A DNA stretch of 64,000 nucleotides, taken from Sphaerochaeta pleomorpha str. Grapes. GTDB lineage: Bacteria > Spirochaetota > Spirochaetia > Sphaerochaetales > Sphaerochaetaceae. The notes under the pieces were generated by a model, which saw only the letters and a list, made by a program, of their open reading frames with translations, did no database searches and was not told the DNA's origin. The number at the start of each line of letters is the position of its first letter. Position 1 is the first letter of the stretch. Both the position numbers and the translations under genes were made by a program. This document shows, one piece after another, positions 17,453-28,831 of this stretch. The stretch is taken from positions 1,116,001-1,180,000 of the forward strand of contig NC_016633.1 of NCBI RefSeq assembly GCF_000236685.1, given 5' to 3'.

Positions 17453-19065
17453 ACCTTGTCGTCAAGAGGTATCTCACAATCGATAACAACAGGCTCATGC
17501 AAATCGAACGCAGCCTGGAGGATTGCCAAAGGGTCATCCTCCTTATGTATATGCATACCATGGACCCCAAAGGCCTTGGCAAGCATAACCCAGTCTACAG
17601 GTGTATCGAGAGTGGTTTCGCTATAGCGTTTATCAAAGAACAACGTCTGCCACTGGCGTACCATCCCAAGGGTCTGGTTGTTCATCAGCAAGATGATTAC
17701 CGGCAATTTATACCTGGCAATGGTTGCCAGCTCATTGCAGTTCATCCTGAAACAACCGTCCCCGGCAACGTTCACGACCCTGCTGCCAGGATTACCGCAT
17801 TGCGCCCCGATGGCAGCCCCTGTTCCATAGCCCATGGTCCCCAGTCCACCACTGGTCATAAAATGACCAGGCAATTCATGCTTGAGAAACTGAGCCGCCC
17901 ACATCTGGTTCTGCCCTACCTCGGTTGCAACAAACGACCCCGGGGGCATAACCTTCTGTAACGCGCCAAGGATTTCCTTGGGCCGTATGCTCTCGCCCTC
18001 TACCCTTATGGGATAGCGCTTCTTATAAGACTGGACCTGCTCCATCCATTTGCCATGTTCAAGCGTCTTTTCGATGCGCTTGTTGAGCTCAGTGAGAACA
18101 ACCTTAACATCGCCCACGACATGACAGAACGTCTTTATATTCTTGTCTATCTCTGCCGGGTCGACATCTATCTGTACAATCTTAGCATTACGGGCAAAGG
18201 CGCTGGCCTTGCTTACCACACGGTCGCTGAACCGTGCCCCGATAACAATAAGCAGGTCGCAGGCAGAAACACACATATTGGACACTTTCGTCCCATGCAT
18301 ACCAACCATACCGGTAAACCGTTCGCTGTAGGAGCTTACGGCGCCGCAACCCATCAAGGAAACACAGGCAGGGGCATCGATCAAAGAAAGGAACTTTTCA
18401 AGTTCATCCGAAGCCTTCCCCCTGATTACCCCGCCACCTACATAACACATAGGCCTTGCAGCATGCTGTATCAGATCGAGGGCCTGTTCGAGGCTTTTCT
18501 CGCTGAGCCGTTCCGTCCTAGGCAGGATCTCTTTGGGGACGGAAGGTTCATAGTCACACTGGTGCTGGGTAATATCCTTGGGAAGGTCGACAAGCACAGG
18601 ACCTGGCCTTCCTTCCTGGGCAATCCTGAAGGCAGAGCGGATTGTCTCGGCAAGCTCACAAACATCCTTCACAATGAAATTATGCTTGGTTACCGGCATG
18701 GTAATACCGGAGATATCGACTTCCTGGAAACTATCCCGTCCCAGCAAAGGTACCGGAACATTTCCGGTAAGAGCAACCAGGGGAACACTGTCCATATAGG
18801 CAGTGGCAATACCGGTTACCAGATTGGTCGCCCCCGGTCCGCTCGTGGCAATACAGACGCCGACTTTCCCCGTTGAACGGGCATACCCGTCGGCAGCGTG
18901 GCTGGCCCCTTGTTCATGGGCGGTCAGGATATGGGTTATCCTGTCTTTGTTCTTGTACAACGCATCATAGAGGGGCAATACCGAACCACCGGGATATCCG
19001 AATACGGTATCGACGCCCTGTTCCACCAAACATTCAATAATTATCTGGGCACCGGTTATCTGCAT
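17383..19065 (-). CDS. ilvB: Acetolactate synthase, large (catalytic) subunit
   Basis: A 560-residue thiamine-diphosphate enzyme that joins two pyruvates to 2-acetolactate (valine, leucine) or pyruvate and 2-oxobutyrate to acetohydroxybutyrate (isoleucine). Seen: GYPGGSVLPLYDAL, the catalytic-Glu helix ILTAHEQGASHAADGYAR, TSGPGATNLVTG, and the ThDP-binding GDGCFRMNCNELATIARYKLPVIILLMNN. The length fits biosynthetic enzymes. It is the last gene of the operon, 27 bp after ilvD. Its small subunit is the first gene, nine genes away. Confidence 0.95.
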   Translation of the reverse strand: MQITGAQIIIECLVEQGVDTVFGYPGGSVLPLYDALYKNKDRITHILTAHEQGASHAADGYARSTGKVGVCIATSGPGATNLVTGIATAYMDSVPLVALTGNVPVPLLGRDSFQEVDISGITMPVTKHNFIVKDVCELAETIRSAFRIAQEGRPGPVLVDLPKDITQHQCDYEPSVPKEILPRTERLSEKSLEQALDLIQHAARPMCYVGGGVIRGKASDELEKFLSLIDAPACVSLMGCGAVSSYSERFTGMVGMHGTKVSNMCVSACDLLIVIGARFSDRVVSKASAFARNAKIVQIDVDPAEIDKNIKTFCHVVGDVKVVLTELNKRIEKTLEHGKWMEQVQSYKKRYPIRVEGESIRPKEILGALQKVMPPGSFVATEVGQNQMWAAQFLKHELPGHFMTSGGLGTMGYGTGAAIGAQCGNPGSRVVNVAGDGCFRMNCNELATIARYKLPVIILLMNNQTLGMVRQWQTLFFDKRYSETTLDTPVDWVMLAKAFGVHGMHIHKEDDPLAILQAAFDLHEPVVIDCEIPLDDKVYPMVAPGASIEDMLGVEESNEY

Positions 19066-19092
19066 GGTATGTTCTCCTATTTTTTTAAACGA

Positions 19093-20778
19093 TCAATCCT
19101 TGAATACTGCACCGCTTGCGGCACTGGTAACCTGCTTGGCATAACGGGCCAAGTACCCCGTCGTAATCGGTGAAGGTTTGCACTTCCACCGCTCTTTTCG
19201 TTCAGCCAGAGTTGCCTCGTCGACCAACAATTCGAGTTTTCCCTTGGTGATGTCTATGCTGATACTATCTCCTTCCTCAATCAGTGCGATAGGCCCGCCT
19301 TCAGCAGCTTCAGGGCTTACATGCCCTATGGAAGCTCCCCGCGTAGCCCCACTGAACCGTCCATCGGTAATGAGCGCCACTTCCTTGTCCAGGCCCATAC
19401 CCGCAATGGCAGAAGTCGGGGAAAGCATCTCTCTCATCCCCGGGCCACCCTTTGGCCCTTCATAACGGATAACCACGACATCACCGCTTTTGATCTTTCC
19501 ACCGAAAATAGCCTTGATGACATCCTCTTCGCTTTCAAAGACCCTTGCAGGCCCCTGATGCACAAGCATCTTGGCATCGACGGCACTTCGTTTTACCACG
19601 GCCCCATCGGGGGCAAGGTTGCCACGGAGCACTGCAATGCCCCCGGTTACCGAATAGGGGTTGTCAATCGGCCTGACGACCTCTGGGTCATAGTTTTTGG
19701 CGCTGCCATACAGTTCCCCGATTGTCCTGCAACTAACGGTAGGGAGGTCAGGGTTTAGCAATCCCTTTTTCCCCAGCTCATGCATGACTGCCATAACGCC
19801 GCCTGCTCGGTACAAGTCCTCGATATGGTGTTTGCCTGCCGGGGCAAGGTGGCAGAGGTTGGGAACCTTTGCACTTATCTCGTTCGCCAGGAAAATATCG
19901 AGATCGACATGCGCCTCATGGGCGATTGCAGGGATGTGGAGCATGGTGTTGGTACTGCAGCCAAGGGCCATATCCACAGCCAGGGCATTCTTGAATGCCT
20001 CGAGTGTAAGGATATCCAACGGCCTGATGTTCTTTTTGAGCAATTCCATGATCATGTACCCGGCTTCCTTGGCCAGACGGTCGCGTGCACTGTACACAGC
20101 CGGGATCGTCCCGTTGCCAACCAAGCCCATCCCGATAGCCTCGGTAAGGCAGTTCATGCTGTTTGCCGTGTACATTCCGCTGCAAGACCCGCAGGTAGGA
20201 CAGGCGTTGTCCTCATAGCTGTGAAGCTGTTCATCACTCATGGTCCCGGCAGCATGGCTTCCTACAGCCTCGAAAACCGTAGAGAGGCTCATGCCACAGC
20301 TATCGCCCCCCGGTACATGGCCGGCGAGCATAGCCCCGCCGGAAACAAAAATGGAAGGGATGTTCATACGGCAGGCAGCCATCAGCATCCCCGGGACTAT
20401 CTTGTCACAGTTAGGTACGAATACCAGGGCGTCAAAAGGATGGGCGGTAGCCATTATCTCGATCGAATCGGCAATAAGCTCGCGGCTTGCCAAAGAATAT
20501 TTCATCCCGGTATGGCCCATCGCGATGCCATCGCATACCCCGATAACCGGGAAGGAAACAGGATTCCCCCCAGCTGCTCGCACACCACTCTTTACTGCAT
20601 CTACGATGCGGTTCAGATGGACATGCCCCGGGATAATCTCATTTGCCCCGTTGACGATGCCTATCATAGGCATATGTATCTCACGGTCAGTCCACCCAAG
20701 GGCCTTCATCAAAGACCTGTGTGGTGCTTTTTCGACTCCCTCGGTCATCACTGAAGATCGTTTCTTGCTATCGTCCAT
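19093..20778 (-). CDS. ilvD: Dihydroxy-acid dehydratase
   Basis: A 561-residue Fe-S enzyme that dehydrates 2,3-dihydroxy-isovalerate and 2,3-dihydroxy-3-methylvalerate to the 2-oxo acids of valine and isoleucine. Cluster-ligand regions [13 protein letters not shown] and [24 protein letters not shown] are present, as are [19 protein letters not shown] near the C-terminus and [16 protein letters not shown]. Full length. It follows leuB by 16 bp in the operon. Confidence 0.96.
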   Translation of the reverse strand: MDDSKKRSSVMTEGVEKAPHRSLMKALGWTDREIHMPMIGIVNGANEIIPGHVHLNRIVDAVKSGVRAAGGNPVSFPVIGVCDGIAMGHTGMKYSLASRELIADSIEIMATAHPFDALVFVPNCDKIVPGMLMAACRMNIPSIFVSGGAMLAGHVPGGDSCGMSLSTVFEAVGSHAAGTMSDEQLHSYEDNACPTCGSCSGMYTANSMNCLTEAIGMGLVGNGTIPAVYSARDRLAKEAGYMIMELLKKNIRPLDILTLEAFKNALAVDMALGCSTNTMLHIPAIAHEAHVDLDIFLANEISAKVPNLCHLAPAGKHHIEDLYRAGGVMAVMHELGKKGLLNPDLPTVSCRTIGELYGSAKNYDPEVVRPIDNPYSVTGGIAVLRGNLAPDGAVVKRSAVDAKMLVHQGPARVFESEEDVIKAIFGGKIKSGDVVVIRYEGPKGGPGMREMLSPTSAIAGMGLDKEVALITDGRFSGATRGASIGHVSPEAAEGGPIALIEEGDSISIDITKGKLELLVDEATLAERKERWKCKPSPITTGYLARYAKQVTSAASGAVFKD

Positions 20779-20794
20779 GCTTTTTCCTCCCCTG

Positions 20795-21853
20795 TTACAG
20801 GGCCTGGGCGATCAAGTCACCCATCTCTTTTGTACCGACCTTTTTCATCGATTCGGTATAGATGTCTGCGGTGCGGTACCCCGCATCGAGAACTTTCGAA
20901 ACAGAATCTTCGATTGCCGCTGCCTCTGATTCCATCGAAAAAGAGTAGCGGAGCATCATCGCCACCGAAAGGATGGTGGCAATGGGATTTGCGATATCCA
21001 TCCCTGCAATGTCGGGGGCACTGCCATGAATAGGCTCGTACATGCCGAAACTATCGCCACGCAGGGAAGCCGAAGGCAACATCCCGATCGAACCGGTAAT
21101 CTGCGAGGCTTCATCACTGAGGATATCGCCAAACATATTCTCGGTCACGATGACATCGAACTGCCGAGGGTTGCGCACCAGCTGCATGGCCGCATTGTCC
21201 ACGTAGAGGTGGTTGACCGCAACATCCGGGTATTCGCTTGCAAGGTGTTCCACAATCTCCCTCCACAGCTGGCTGGAATTGAGAATGTTCGCCTTGTCGA
21301 CGGAAGTCAGTCTCTTCTTGCGTTTCTGCGCGATTTCAAAGCCCTTGCGTACGATACGCTCGATTTCAGCTGTGGTATAACTCATCGTGTCATAGGCCTT
21401 GTCACCATCACGGCCGCGCTCGCCGAAGTAGATTCCGCCGGTGAGTTCACGCACTACCATAATGTCCAGGCCTTCGCCGACAATCTCATTCTTCAGGGGA
21501 CAGGCATCGGCAAGCTGTTTGTACAGGATTGCCGGACGGAGGTTGCAGAACAACCCCATCCCGCCGCGAAGGCCCAAAAGGGCTTTTTCCGGACGGAGGT
21601 CGCTCGCTACCTTGTCCCACTTCGGACCCCCGACGGCGCCAAGGAGAACACTGTCACTCTTGCTGCAGCCGGCCAGGGTTTCCTCGCTGAGGGGTTTCCC
21701 GGTCGCATCGATGGCACAGCCACCTGCAAGGTAGGTATCATAGGTAAAGGTATGGCCGAACTTTTTTCCAACCACATCGAGGACTTTGACTGCCTCAGCG
21801 ACAATGTCCGGTCCGATCCCGTCTCCGGGAACCAATGCTATATGTTTTTTCAT
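20795..21853 (-). CDS. leuB: 3-isopropylmalate dehydrogenase
   Basis: A 352-residue NAD-dependent beta-decarboxylating dehydrogenase. Seen: [91 protein letters not shown] and [13 protein letters not shown]. In this operon it probably also acts on (R)-2-methylmalate-derived erythro-3-methylmalate in the citramalate route, because no separate dehydrogenase is present. It overlaps leuD by 4 bp (ATGA). Confidence 0.96.
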   Translation of the reverse strand: MKKHIALVPGDGIGPDIVAEAVKVLDVVGKKFGHTFTYDTYLAGGCAIDATGKPLSEETLAGCSKSDSVLLGAVGGPKWDKVASDLRPEKALLGLRGGMGLFCNLRPAILYKQLADACPLKNEIVGEGLDIMVVRELTGGIYFGERGRDGDKAYDTMSYTTAEIERIVRKGFEIAQKRKKRLTSVDKANILNSSQLWREIVEHLASEYPDVAVNHLYVDNAAMQLVRNPRQFDVIVTENMFGDILSDEASQITGSIGMLPSASLRGDSFGMYEPIHGSAPDIAGMDIANPIATILSVAMMLRYSFSMESEAAAIEDSVSKVLDAGYRTADIYTESMKKVGTKEMGDLIAQAL

Positions 21854-22353
21854 TTTGCACCTTCCTTGGCTTGTTTGGAAATATAGCCTGCAAGGCCACC
21901 GGCAGCAATCAAATCCTGCATAAAGGGAGGAAAGGGCTCAGCCTGGAAGGTCTTGCCACTGGTCTCGTCGGTAATCTTACCGGTAGAGAAATCCACCGAC
22001 ACTACATCACCTGCCTTGATCGAATCACAGGCTTCGGGGCACTCAAGGATCGGGAGCCCGATGTTAATCGAGTTCCTGTAGAAAATGCGGGCGAACGTGC
22101 GGGCGATGACGCAGGAGATGCCGCTTTCCTTGATGGCTATCGGGGCATGCTCACGGCTGGACCCACAACCAAAGTTCTTGTCGGCTACGATGATATCCCC
22201 GCTTTTCACCTGTTTGATAAAATCGGCATCGATGTCTTCCATGCAATGGCTTGCAAGTTCCTTGTGGTTGGAGGTATTGAGATACCTCGCAGGGATGATG
22301 ACGTCGGTATCGACGTTATCCCCATATCTGAAAACGCTACCTTTAGCCTGCAT
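21850..22353 (-). CDS. leuD: 3-isopropylmalate dehydratase, small subunit
   Basis: A 167-residue protein with the short-form LeuD pattern: [33 protein letters not shown] and [18 protein letters not shown]. It forms the swivel domain that completes the LeuC active site. Its start overlaps the leuC stop (TAATG). Short LeuD/LeuC pairs of this type act on isopropylmalate and citramalate, which suits the cimA gene in the same operon. Confidence 0.95.
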   Translation of the reverse strand: MQAKGSVFRYGDNVDTDVIIPARYLNTSNHKELASHCMEDIDADFIKQVKSGDIIVADKNFGCGSSREHAPIAIKESGISCVIARTFARIFYRNSINIGLPILECPEACDSIKAGDVVSVDFSTGKITDETSGKTFQAEPFPPFMQDLIAAGGLAGYISKQAKEGAK

Positions 22354-23624
22354 TATCGTCCCTCCTGTACTTTTTTCGGGTCTGCAATGTACCCTTCGAT
22401 GGCACTTGCCGCGGCTACAGCCGGACTTGCAAGATATACTTCACTCTTCACATGGCCCATGCGGCCTACAAAATTCCTGTTTGTCGTGCTCACTGCCCGC
22501 TCCCCATCGGCGAGGATGCCCATATGCCCGCCGAGACAAGGTCCGCAGGTCGGGGTAGAAACAGCACAGCCACTATCAATGAAAATATCGAAAAGCCCGT
22601 CGTGCATGGCTTCTTTCCAGATTTTCTGGGTTGCCGGCAAAATGATGCACCTGACCCAAGGGGCGATTTTCTTTCCCTTGAGAATCGAGGCTGCCATCTG
22701 CAGGTCGCTGAGGTGCCCGTTGGTACAGGAACCGATGACAACCTGGTCGATTTTTACCTCACCCACATTATCGATAGTACGGGTATTGGAAGGGAGATGA
22801 GGAAAGGAGACCGTACTCTTGATGGTTGAAAGATCGATATCGATAACCCTGTCATACTCGGCATCGCTGTCTGCCTCATAGATTACCGGTTTGCGTTTGC
22901 AATGGGCCTCGAGATATGCAAGGGTGGTCGCGTCAACGGGAAAAATCCCGTTCTTGGCCCCGGCCTCAATGGCCATGTTGGCCACGGTGAAACGGTCATC
23001 CATGCTCATATTGGCAACGCCTTCGCCTACGAACTCCATGCTCTGGTACAAAGCCCCGTCGACCCCGATCATACCGATAATGTGCAAGATAAGGTCCTTG
23101 CCACAGATATACGGGGAAAACCTTCCGCTGAGGTTGAATTTAATGGCGGTGGGGACTTTGAACCAGGCCTTCCCGATTGCCATGCCACAGGCCATGTCAG
23201 TAGAACCGACACCAGTGGAGAAAGCCCCGAGGGCCCCGTACGTACAGGTATGGCTATCGGCCCCGATGACCAGATCCCCTGCACCTACCAGTCCTTTCTC
23301 GGGAAGCAAGGCATGCTCGATACCCATCTGCCCGACATCGAAATAATTGGTGATTCCCTGTTCTCCTGCAAAGGAGCGCAGACATTTGCACTGCTCGGCC
23401 GCCTTGATATCCTTGTTAGGGGCAAAGTGGTCGGGAACCAAGGCTACTTTCTCTTTGTCAAATACCTTGTCCTGCCCGAACTTTGAAAATTCGTTTATGG
23501 CTACGGGAGCAGTGATATCGTTTCCCAGCACCAAGTCAAGGTTTGCCATGATGAGCTGTCCCGGTCTGACCGAGTCCAGGTTTGCATGGTGTGCCAAGAT
23601 TTTCTGCGTCATTGTCATGCCCAT
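22353..23624 (-). CDS. leuC: 3-isopropylmalate / citramalate dehydratase, large subunit
   Basis: A 423-residue aconitase-family protein with the [4Fe-4S] ligands in [13 protein letters not shown] and [19 protein letters not shown]. Other family features are [34 protein letters not shown] and [11 protein letters not shown]. The length (about 420, not ~465) is that of the archaeal/anaerobe-type LeuC that pairs with a short LeuD. AGGAG precedes the ATG. It lies 14 bp after cimA. Confidence 0.95.
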   Translation of the reverse strand: MGMTMTQKILAHHANLDSVRPGQLIMANLDLVLGNDITAPVAINEFSKFGQDKVFDKEKVALVPDHFAPNKDIKAAEQCKCLRSFAGEQGITNYFDVGQMGIEHALLPEKGLVGAGDLVIGADSHTCTYGALGAFSTGVGSTDMACGMAIGKAWFKVPTAIKFNLSGRFSPYICGKDLILHIIGMIGVDGALYQSMEFVGEGVANMSMDDRFTVANMAIEAGAKNGIFPVDATTLAYLEAHCKRKPVIYEADSDAEYDRVIDIDLSTIKSTVSFPHLPSNTRTIDNVGEVKIDQVVIGSCTNGHLSDLQMAASILKGKKIAPWVRCIILPATQKIWKEAMHDGLFDIFIDSGCAVSTPTCGPCLGGHMGILADGERAVSTTNRNFVGRMGHVKSEVYLASPAVAAASAIEGYIADPKKVQEGR

Positions 23625-23638
23625 ATTAGAAGGTCTCC

Positions 23639-25240
23639 TTAGTTGCTATCGTCCGAGGGTACGATTCCGTCGGCGATTAATTTGTATTCGATACTATCAC
23701 TCAAAGCCAGCCAGCTGGCCTCGATTATGTCCTTGCTTACCCCGATTGTCGACCATGTCGATTCCCCGTCTGTGGAATCAATCAGAACCCTAACCTTGGA
23801 GGCGGTCGCCCCTGCGGTATCGAGTACGCGAACCTTGTAATCAGTGAGGTGCACGCTTTTAAGTGTCGGGTAGAACTGTTCCAAAACCTTACGCAAAGCC
23901 TGGTCCAGCGCATTGACAGGACCTTCTCCCTCTGCCGCGGTTATGGCACTTTCCCCTTTGACCTTCACTTTTACCACCGCGGCGTGGGAAGCGTCGCTGA
24001 GCGGATCCAGATAGGGACTGCTCCCGATGGTCTGGTAGTGGACCAGGGTAAAGAACGGCCGGTACAGCTTCAGATGCCTGCGGATAACCAAGTCAAAGGA
24101 ACTCTCGGCTCCTTCGAACTGGTAGCCTTCGGCCTCAAGTTTCTTCAGCTCCTCCATCAAAGAAATGGTCAGGGGATTGTCTTTATCCAATTCAGGGGCC
24201 ACTTTGTGTATTCTCTTGAGCATGAGGGCCCGGCCTGCTACCTCGCTCATCAGAAGCCTTCGTTCATTACCAACAGAGGTAGGGTCGATATGCTCGAACG
24301 AAGAAGGACTCTTGCCAACCCCGTCGATGTGCATGCCGCCCTTGTGGGCAAAGGCACTTACTCCGATAAACGGCGCAGTGTGGGGAATCCTGACATTGCT
24401 TATCTCGGCAACTTTGCGTGAGATTCCTGTCAGTTGTTCCAGACTTTGCCCGTTGAGGCAATCATAGCCCATCTTGGCAGAGAGAATCCCGGCTACGGAA
24501 AACAGGCAGGCGTTGCCACAGCGCTCACCGAAACCCAGCAGGGTTCCCTGGACCTGGACGGCTCCTGCCTGGACTGCAGCTATGGAAGAGGCGACGGCAC
24601 AGCCAATGTCATCATGGGTATGGATTCCCAAGGGAATATTGGGTAACAGCTCCCCCACTTCACGAGTTATGCTGCCGACAGTCTCGCTAAGGGTGCCGCC
24701 TCGGGTATCACAAAGGACCAAGGTCGTTGCACCGCCTCGCAGTGCAGCTTTCAGCGTCTCCATGGCGTAGGAAGGATTGGCAAGGTAACCGTCGAAAAAA
24801 TGCTCGGCGTCGTAGAAAACCTCACTTCCAGAATCACAGACAAACCGGACACTGTCCTCGATCATCTGCAAATTCTCCCCCAATGAGGTCTTGATGATAT
24901 CAGTTACATGGAAATCCCAGCTCTTTCCGAAAATTGAGGTTATCTCTGTTTTGCTAGCAATCAGGGAGGCCAGGTTGGCATCCTCGCTTGCAGCTATGTT
25001 CTTCCGTCTCGTGGAACCGAACGATACCAGTTTTGCATGCTTCAGCTTCAGATCACGGGTCCGTTGGAAAAATTCAAGGTCTTTGGGGTTCGAACCTGGA
25101 TTTCCAGCCTCGATGTATTTCACCCCGAGCGTATCAAGGGCGAGTACAATCTTGACTTTATCCTCAACGGAAAAGCTGATCCCCTCCCCTTGGCTTCCGT
25201 CACGAAGCGTGGAGTCAAACAAGTCGATTATATTATTCAT
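23639..25240 (-). CDS. cimA: (R)-citramalate synthase
   Basis: A 533-residue HMGL-like/DRE-TIM enzyme that condenses pyruvate with acetyl-CoA to citramalate, the first step of the threonine-independent isoleucine route. [40 protein letters not shown] and [22 protein letters not shown] are characteristic of the CimA branch rather than LeuA. The C-terminal LeuA-type regulatory domain is present ([13 protein letters not shown]... [12 protein letters not shown]... [14 protein letters not shown]). The start at 25240 lies in the last codons of leuA (8 bp overlap); a GTG at 25264 is in frame but less likely. Confidence 0.9.
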   Translation of the reverse strand: MNNIIDLFDSTLRDGSQGEGISFSVEDKVKIVLALDTLGVKYIEAGNPGSNPKDLEFFQRTRDLKLKHAKLVSFGSTRRKNIAASEDANLASLIASKTEITSIFGKSWDFHVTDIIKTSLGENLQMIEDSVRFVCDSGSEVFYDAEHFFDGYLANPSYAMETLKAALRGGATTLVLCDTRGGTLSETVGSITREVGELLPNIPLGIHTHDDIGCAVASSIAAVQAGAVQVQGTLLGFGERCGNACLFSVAGILSAKMGYDCLNGQSLEQLTGISRKVAEISNVRIPHTAPFIGVSAFAHKGGMHIDGVGKSPSSFEHIDPTSVGNERRLLMSEVAGRALMLKRIHKVAPELDKDNPLTISLMEELKKLEAEGYQFEGAESSFDLVIRRHLKLYRPFFTLVHYQTIGSSPYLDPLSDASHAAVVKVKVKGESAITAAEGEGPVNALDQALRKVLEQFYPTLKSVHLTDYKVRVLDTAGATASKVRVLIDSTDGESTWSTIGVSKDIIEASWLALSDSIEYKLIADGIVPSDDSN

Positions 25241-26849
25241 GTTCGTCGCCCCTTTTCTTGTCACTATGCTCGCTGAGCATATCGTTCTCGAAAGAATGCA
25301 ATGCAGAAGCTGCTTTCACTCCGATACCGGAAGGGGGAAGGGAATCATCAAGCATCCTGTTCACGGCTGCAAGGCAGGAAAGGATGGAAGCCTCGATTAC
25401 ATCGGTACTGACTCCTCGCCCACGGTAACATCCCCGTTCGTCACTGATTTTCACCAACACTTCGCCAAGGGCGTCCCTGTGCTCGGTAACGGCCTGCAGG
25501 CTGTAGTCTTCCAAGCCGAACGGATGGCGGATGATTTTCTCGACAGCCCGCAGGGAGGCATACACAGGGCCGGTCCCGCAGGCAACTTCCTGATATTTCT
25601 TCCCCCCTTTGCGCAAGGTAACGCAAGCGGTGCTGGTCATCATGTTGCCACTGTTGACAACAAAGGAATCGAGTTCCCAGGTAATGGAAGAAGGAACATT
25701 GGTGCTTTCTACCAAGGCAATGAGATCTTTGTCAGTAATGGTCTTTTTCCGGTCGGCAAGGTTTTTGAATTCGCCGAAAAGCCGTGTGACTTCCTCGCTT
25801 GAGAGGGCGTATCCCAAATCCTCAAGCCGTTTCTCGAACGCATGCTGGCCGCTGTGTTTGCCCAGGACCAGGGAGGTGGTGAGGACCCCGACGCTCTCAG
25901 GGGTCATAATTTCATAGGTAAGGCTGTTTGCCATCATCCCATGCTGGTGGATACCGCTCTCATGGGCAAAAGCATTGGAGCCGACAATAGCCTTGGACGG
26001 CGAAATCTTAACCCCGGTTATGGAAGAAAGAAGCCTTGCAGAGCGATAGATTTCCTCTGTCTTTATGGCATTTACATAGGGGTACTCGTCATTACGGGTC
26101 CGCATTATCATGGCCAGTTCCTCAAGCGAGGCATTGCCAGAGCGTTCCCCGATGCCGCAAAGCGTGCATTCGGCCTGCCTTGCCCCGGCTTTGAGGCCGG
26201 CGAGCGTATTGGCTATGCCCAAGCCAAGGTCATTGTGGCAATGGACAGCAATGATTGCCTTGTCAATGTTGGGGACCTTGTGCATGACGGTGCTGACCAT
26301 CTTAAAGGTATCATCGGGAGTGGCGTAACCGACAGTATCGGGAAGGTTGATAACCGAAGCCCCGGCTGCAATGGCCCTTTCCACGACCCGGCACAGGTAG
26401 TCGAGATCGGTCCTAGAGGCATCCTCACAGGAGAATTCTACCTCCGGGCAAAGGTTGCGGGCATAGGCAACCATTTTCTCGGCTTTTTCCAGAGCCTGCT
26501 GACGGCTCATTTTCAATTTGTATTCCAAATGGATATCGCTGGTAGCCAGAAAGGTATGGACCCTTGGCCTCCTTGCTTCCTTTATCGATTCCCAGGCAGC
26601 ATCGATATCCTTGGGCAGCGCCCTGGCAAGGGCGGCTACCGTCACGTTTTTTACCGCGCGGCTGATAGCCTGCACACTTGCAAAGTCCCCAGGGGAAGCA
26701 ATGGAAAAGCCCGCTTCTAGGATGTCCACACCAAGGGATTCAAGTTGCATTGCCATACGAATTTTCTCGTCAAGGTTCATGCTATAGCCAGGGGCCTGCT
26801 CGCCGTCTCTCAATGTAGTGTCAAAGATGTAGATTCGTTCTTTTTCCAT
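25233..26849 (-). CDS. leuA: 2-isopropylmalate synthase
   Basis: A 538-residue protein that condenses 2-oxoisovalerate with acetyl-CoA, the first committed step to leucine. Catalytic FDTTLRDGEQAPGYSMN (metal-binding D, R), VHCHNDLGLGIANTLAGLKAGA and the flexible-domain motif FAHESGIHQHGM are present. A full C-terminal leucine-binding regulatory domain (~390-520, GTGPVYASLRAVEKII... GVSTDVIEASIL) suggests feedback inhibition. The tail ([11 protein letters not shown]) overlaps the cimA start. Confidence 0.95.
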   Translation of the reverse strand: MEKERIYIFDTTLRDGEQAPGYSMNLDEKIRMAMQLESLGVDILEAGFSIASPGDFASVQAISRAVKNVTVAALARALPKDIDAAWESIKEARRPRVHTFLATSDIHLEYKLKMSRQQALEKAEKMVAYARNLCPEVEFSCEDASRTDLDYLCRVVERAIAAGASVINLPDTVGYATPDDTFKMVSTVMHKVPNIDKAIIAVHCHNDLGLGIANTLAGLKAGARQAECTLCGIGERSGNASLEELAMIMRTRNDEYPYVNAIKTEEIYRSARLLSSITGVKISPSKAIVGSNAFAHESGIHQHGMMANSLTYEIMTPESVGVLTTSLVLGKHSGQHAFEKRLEDLGYALSSEEVTRLFGEFKNLADRKKTITDKDLIALVESTNVPSSITWELDSFVVNSGNMMTSTACVTLRKGGKKYQEVACGTGPVYASLRAVEKIIRHPFGLEDYSLQAVTEHRDALGEVLVKISDERGCYRGRGVSTDVIEASILSCLAAVNRMLDDSLPPSGIGVKAASALHSFENDMLSEHSDKKRGDEHE

Positions 26850-26885
26850 TCTGTCCTTCCCTGTGGGTATGTAGATTATGCTGCC

Positions 26886-27884
<999 letters not shown>

Positions 27885-27938
27885 CTATCCTTCGGCCTTC
27901 AGGCCTTGATATCTAAAGCGCCTTACTGGCGTTGCGTA

Positions 27939-28469
27939 CTAGTTGTCATCCTCACTGAAACTGATGGAACTCAAAGGACGGGCCCCGCGTTCAAGGGCAG
28001 TTATACCGGTGCGGGCCATCTCCACGATACCATAGGGTTGCATGAGATCGAGAAAGGATTTGATCTTGTCAAGGCTACCTGTCATCTCCAACGTAACCGT
28101 TGTTGCAGTCACATCGATAATCTTGGCCTTGAAAATCTCGGCAAGCTCGACTACCTGGGTCCTGCTGGAATCTTTGGTATTTACCTTCACCATGACCAAT
28201 TCACGTTGCAAGGACTTGGTCTGGGTCATTTCATAGACCCGTTTCACATCCACAAGCTTGCCGACCTGCTTCTTGATCTGGTCTACGACAGCGCGGTCTC
28301 CGCTGACCACGATAGTGATGCGGCTGAATTCCTCGTTTTCCGTTTCACCGACGGAGAGACAATCAATATTGTAACCCCTGCGGCTAAACAACGAAACAAC
28401 TCTCATCAAGACGCCCGGATGGTTGTTTACCAGTATGGCTAGGGTGTAACGTTCTTCACTATTATGCAT
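27939..28469 (-). CDS. ilvN: Acetolactate synthase, small (regulatory) subunit
   Basis: A 176-residue protein with an N-terminal ACT domain (TLAILVNNHPGVLMRVVSLFSRRGYNI) and the C-terminal extension of IlvN/IlvH proteins (RELVMVKVN... VVELAEIFKAKIIDV... PYGIVEMARTG). It activates IlvB and confers valine feedback inhibition. It is the first structural gene of the operon. GAAGGAG sits 6 bp before the ATG, and this ribosome-binding site may base-pair with the leader ORF. Confidence 0.95.
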   Translation of the reverse strand: MHNSEERYTLAILVNNHPGVLMRVVSLFSRRGYNIDCLSVGETENEEFSRITIVVSGDRAVVDQIKKQVGKLVDVKRVYEMTQTKSLQRELVMVKVNTKDSSRTQVVELAEIFKAKIIDVTATTVTLEMTGSLDKIKSFLDLMQPYGIVEMARTGITALERGARPLSSISFSEDDN

Positions 28470-28566
28470 TTTTGACTCCTTCGTAGTGATATCTGGGTAT
28501 AAGCTATTGCTCCCTCAGGCGGGGAGTTCTCCACGGACCATACGGAAAATATTTCCGCTGCCGTGG
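28470..28566 (-). promoter_or_regulatory. Structured leader between the branched-chain leader ORF and ilvN
   Basis: Read on the minus strand: a hairpin CGGAAA-TAT-TTTCCG enclosed by CCACGG/CCGTGG (starting right at the leader stop codon), then CTCCC-N7-GGGAG, which competes with an alternative GGAG-AA-CTCC. There is no U-run after either hairpin, so this is not a standard intrinsic terminator. AACTCC could also pair with the GGAGT of the ilvN ribosome-binding site. The position points to attenuation-type control; the mechanism is inference. Confidence 0.6.
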
Positions 28567-28734
28567 TTATAGAATAATAATGCTTACTAGAATTAGAATA
28601 ATTACGAGGGGGAAGACGAGAAGGAGGAGGTTGGAAAGAATGGTATCGCAGGCTAGAAGGGAGAGCAAAGAAGAAAAAGATGACGTACGGGACGCATATG
28701 TCATGGCACAGGTAGTAGAACTATCCTGCATCAT
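28567..28734 (-). CDS. Branched-chain leader peptide of the ilv-leu operon (55 residues)
   Basis: An ORF of 55 codons from the ATG at 28734, which has AAGGA 5 bp upstream. The last 20 residues are LLLLVFPLVIILILVSIIIL, followed directly by TAA: 17 of 20 are Leu, Ile or Val. Four Leu codons in the last third are CTA. It sits between a TTGACA promoter and ilvN with hairpins after it, as known leader peptides of ilv/leu operons do. It is longer than classical leader peptides (about 16-32 residues), and its first 30 residues are Ser/Thr-rich. Longer frames to 28815 (TTG, GTG starts) exist but lack comparable signals. The sequence is direct observation; its attenuator role is inferred from composition and position. 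Confidence 0.8.
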   Translation of the reverse strand: MMQDSSTTCAMTYASRTSSFSSLLSLLACDTILSNLLLLVFPLVIILILVSIIIL

Positions 28735-28831
28735 CCGATTCCTTTTTGATGTCCGGTGTTTTTGGAACACCTGCCTTGCAAACGCTTTCACGATACACTC
28801 CTCAAAAACCGACAACGAATGCCGTTCTCTG

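Noticed and set aside
19780-20754. Long plus-strand frames (up to 324 codons) inside ilvD, ilvB, leuB and cimA
   Set aside because: These are antisense shadows of well-conserved enzymes, with low-complexity His/Arg/Pro-rich translations and no family motifs.
28470-28566. Classical intrinsic attenuator before ilvN
   Set aside because: Stable hairpins are present, but neither is followed by a U-run on the minus strand, so I report a structured leader and not a terminator.
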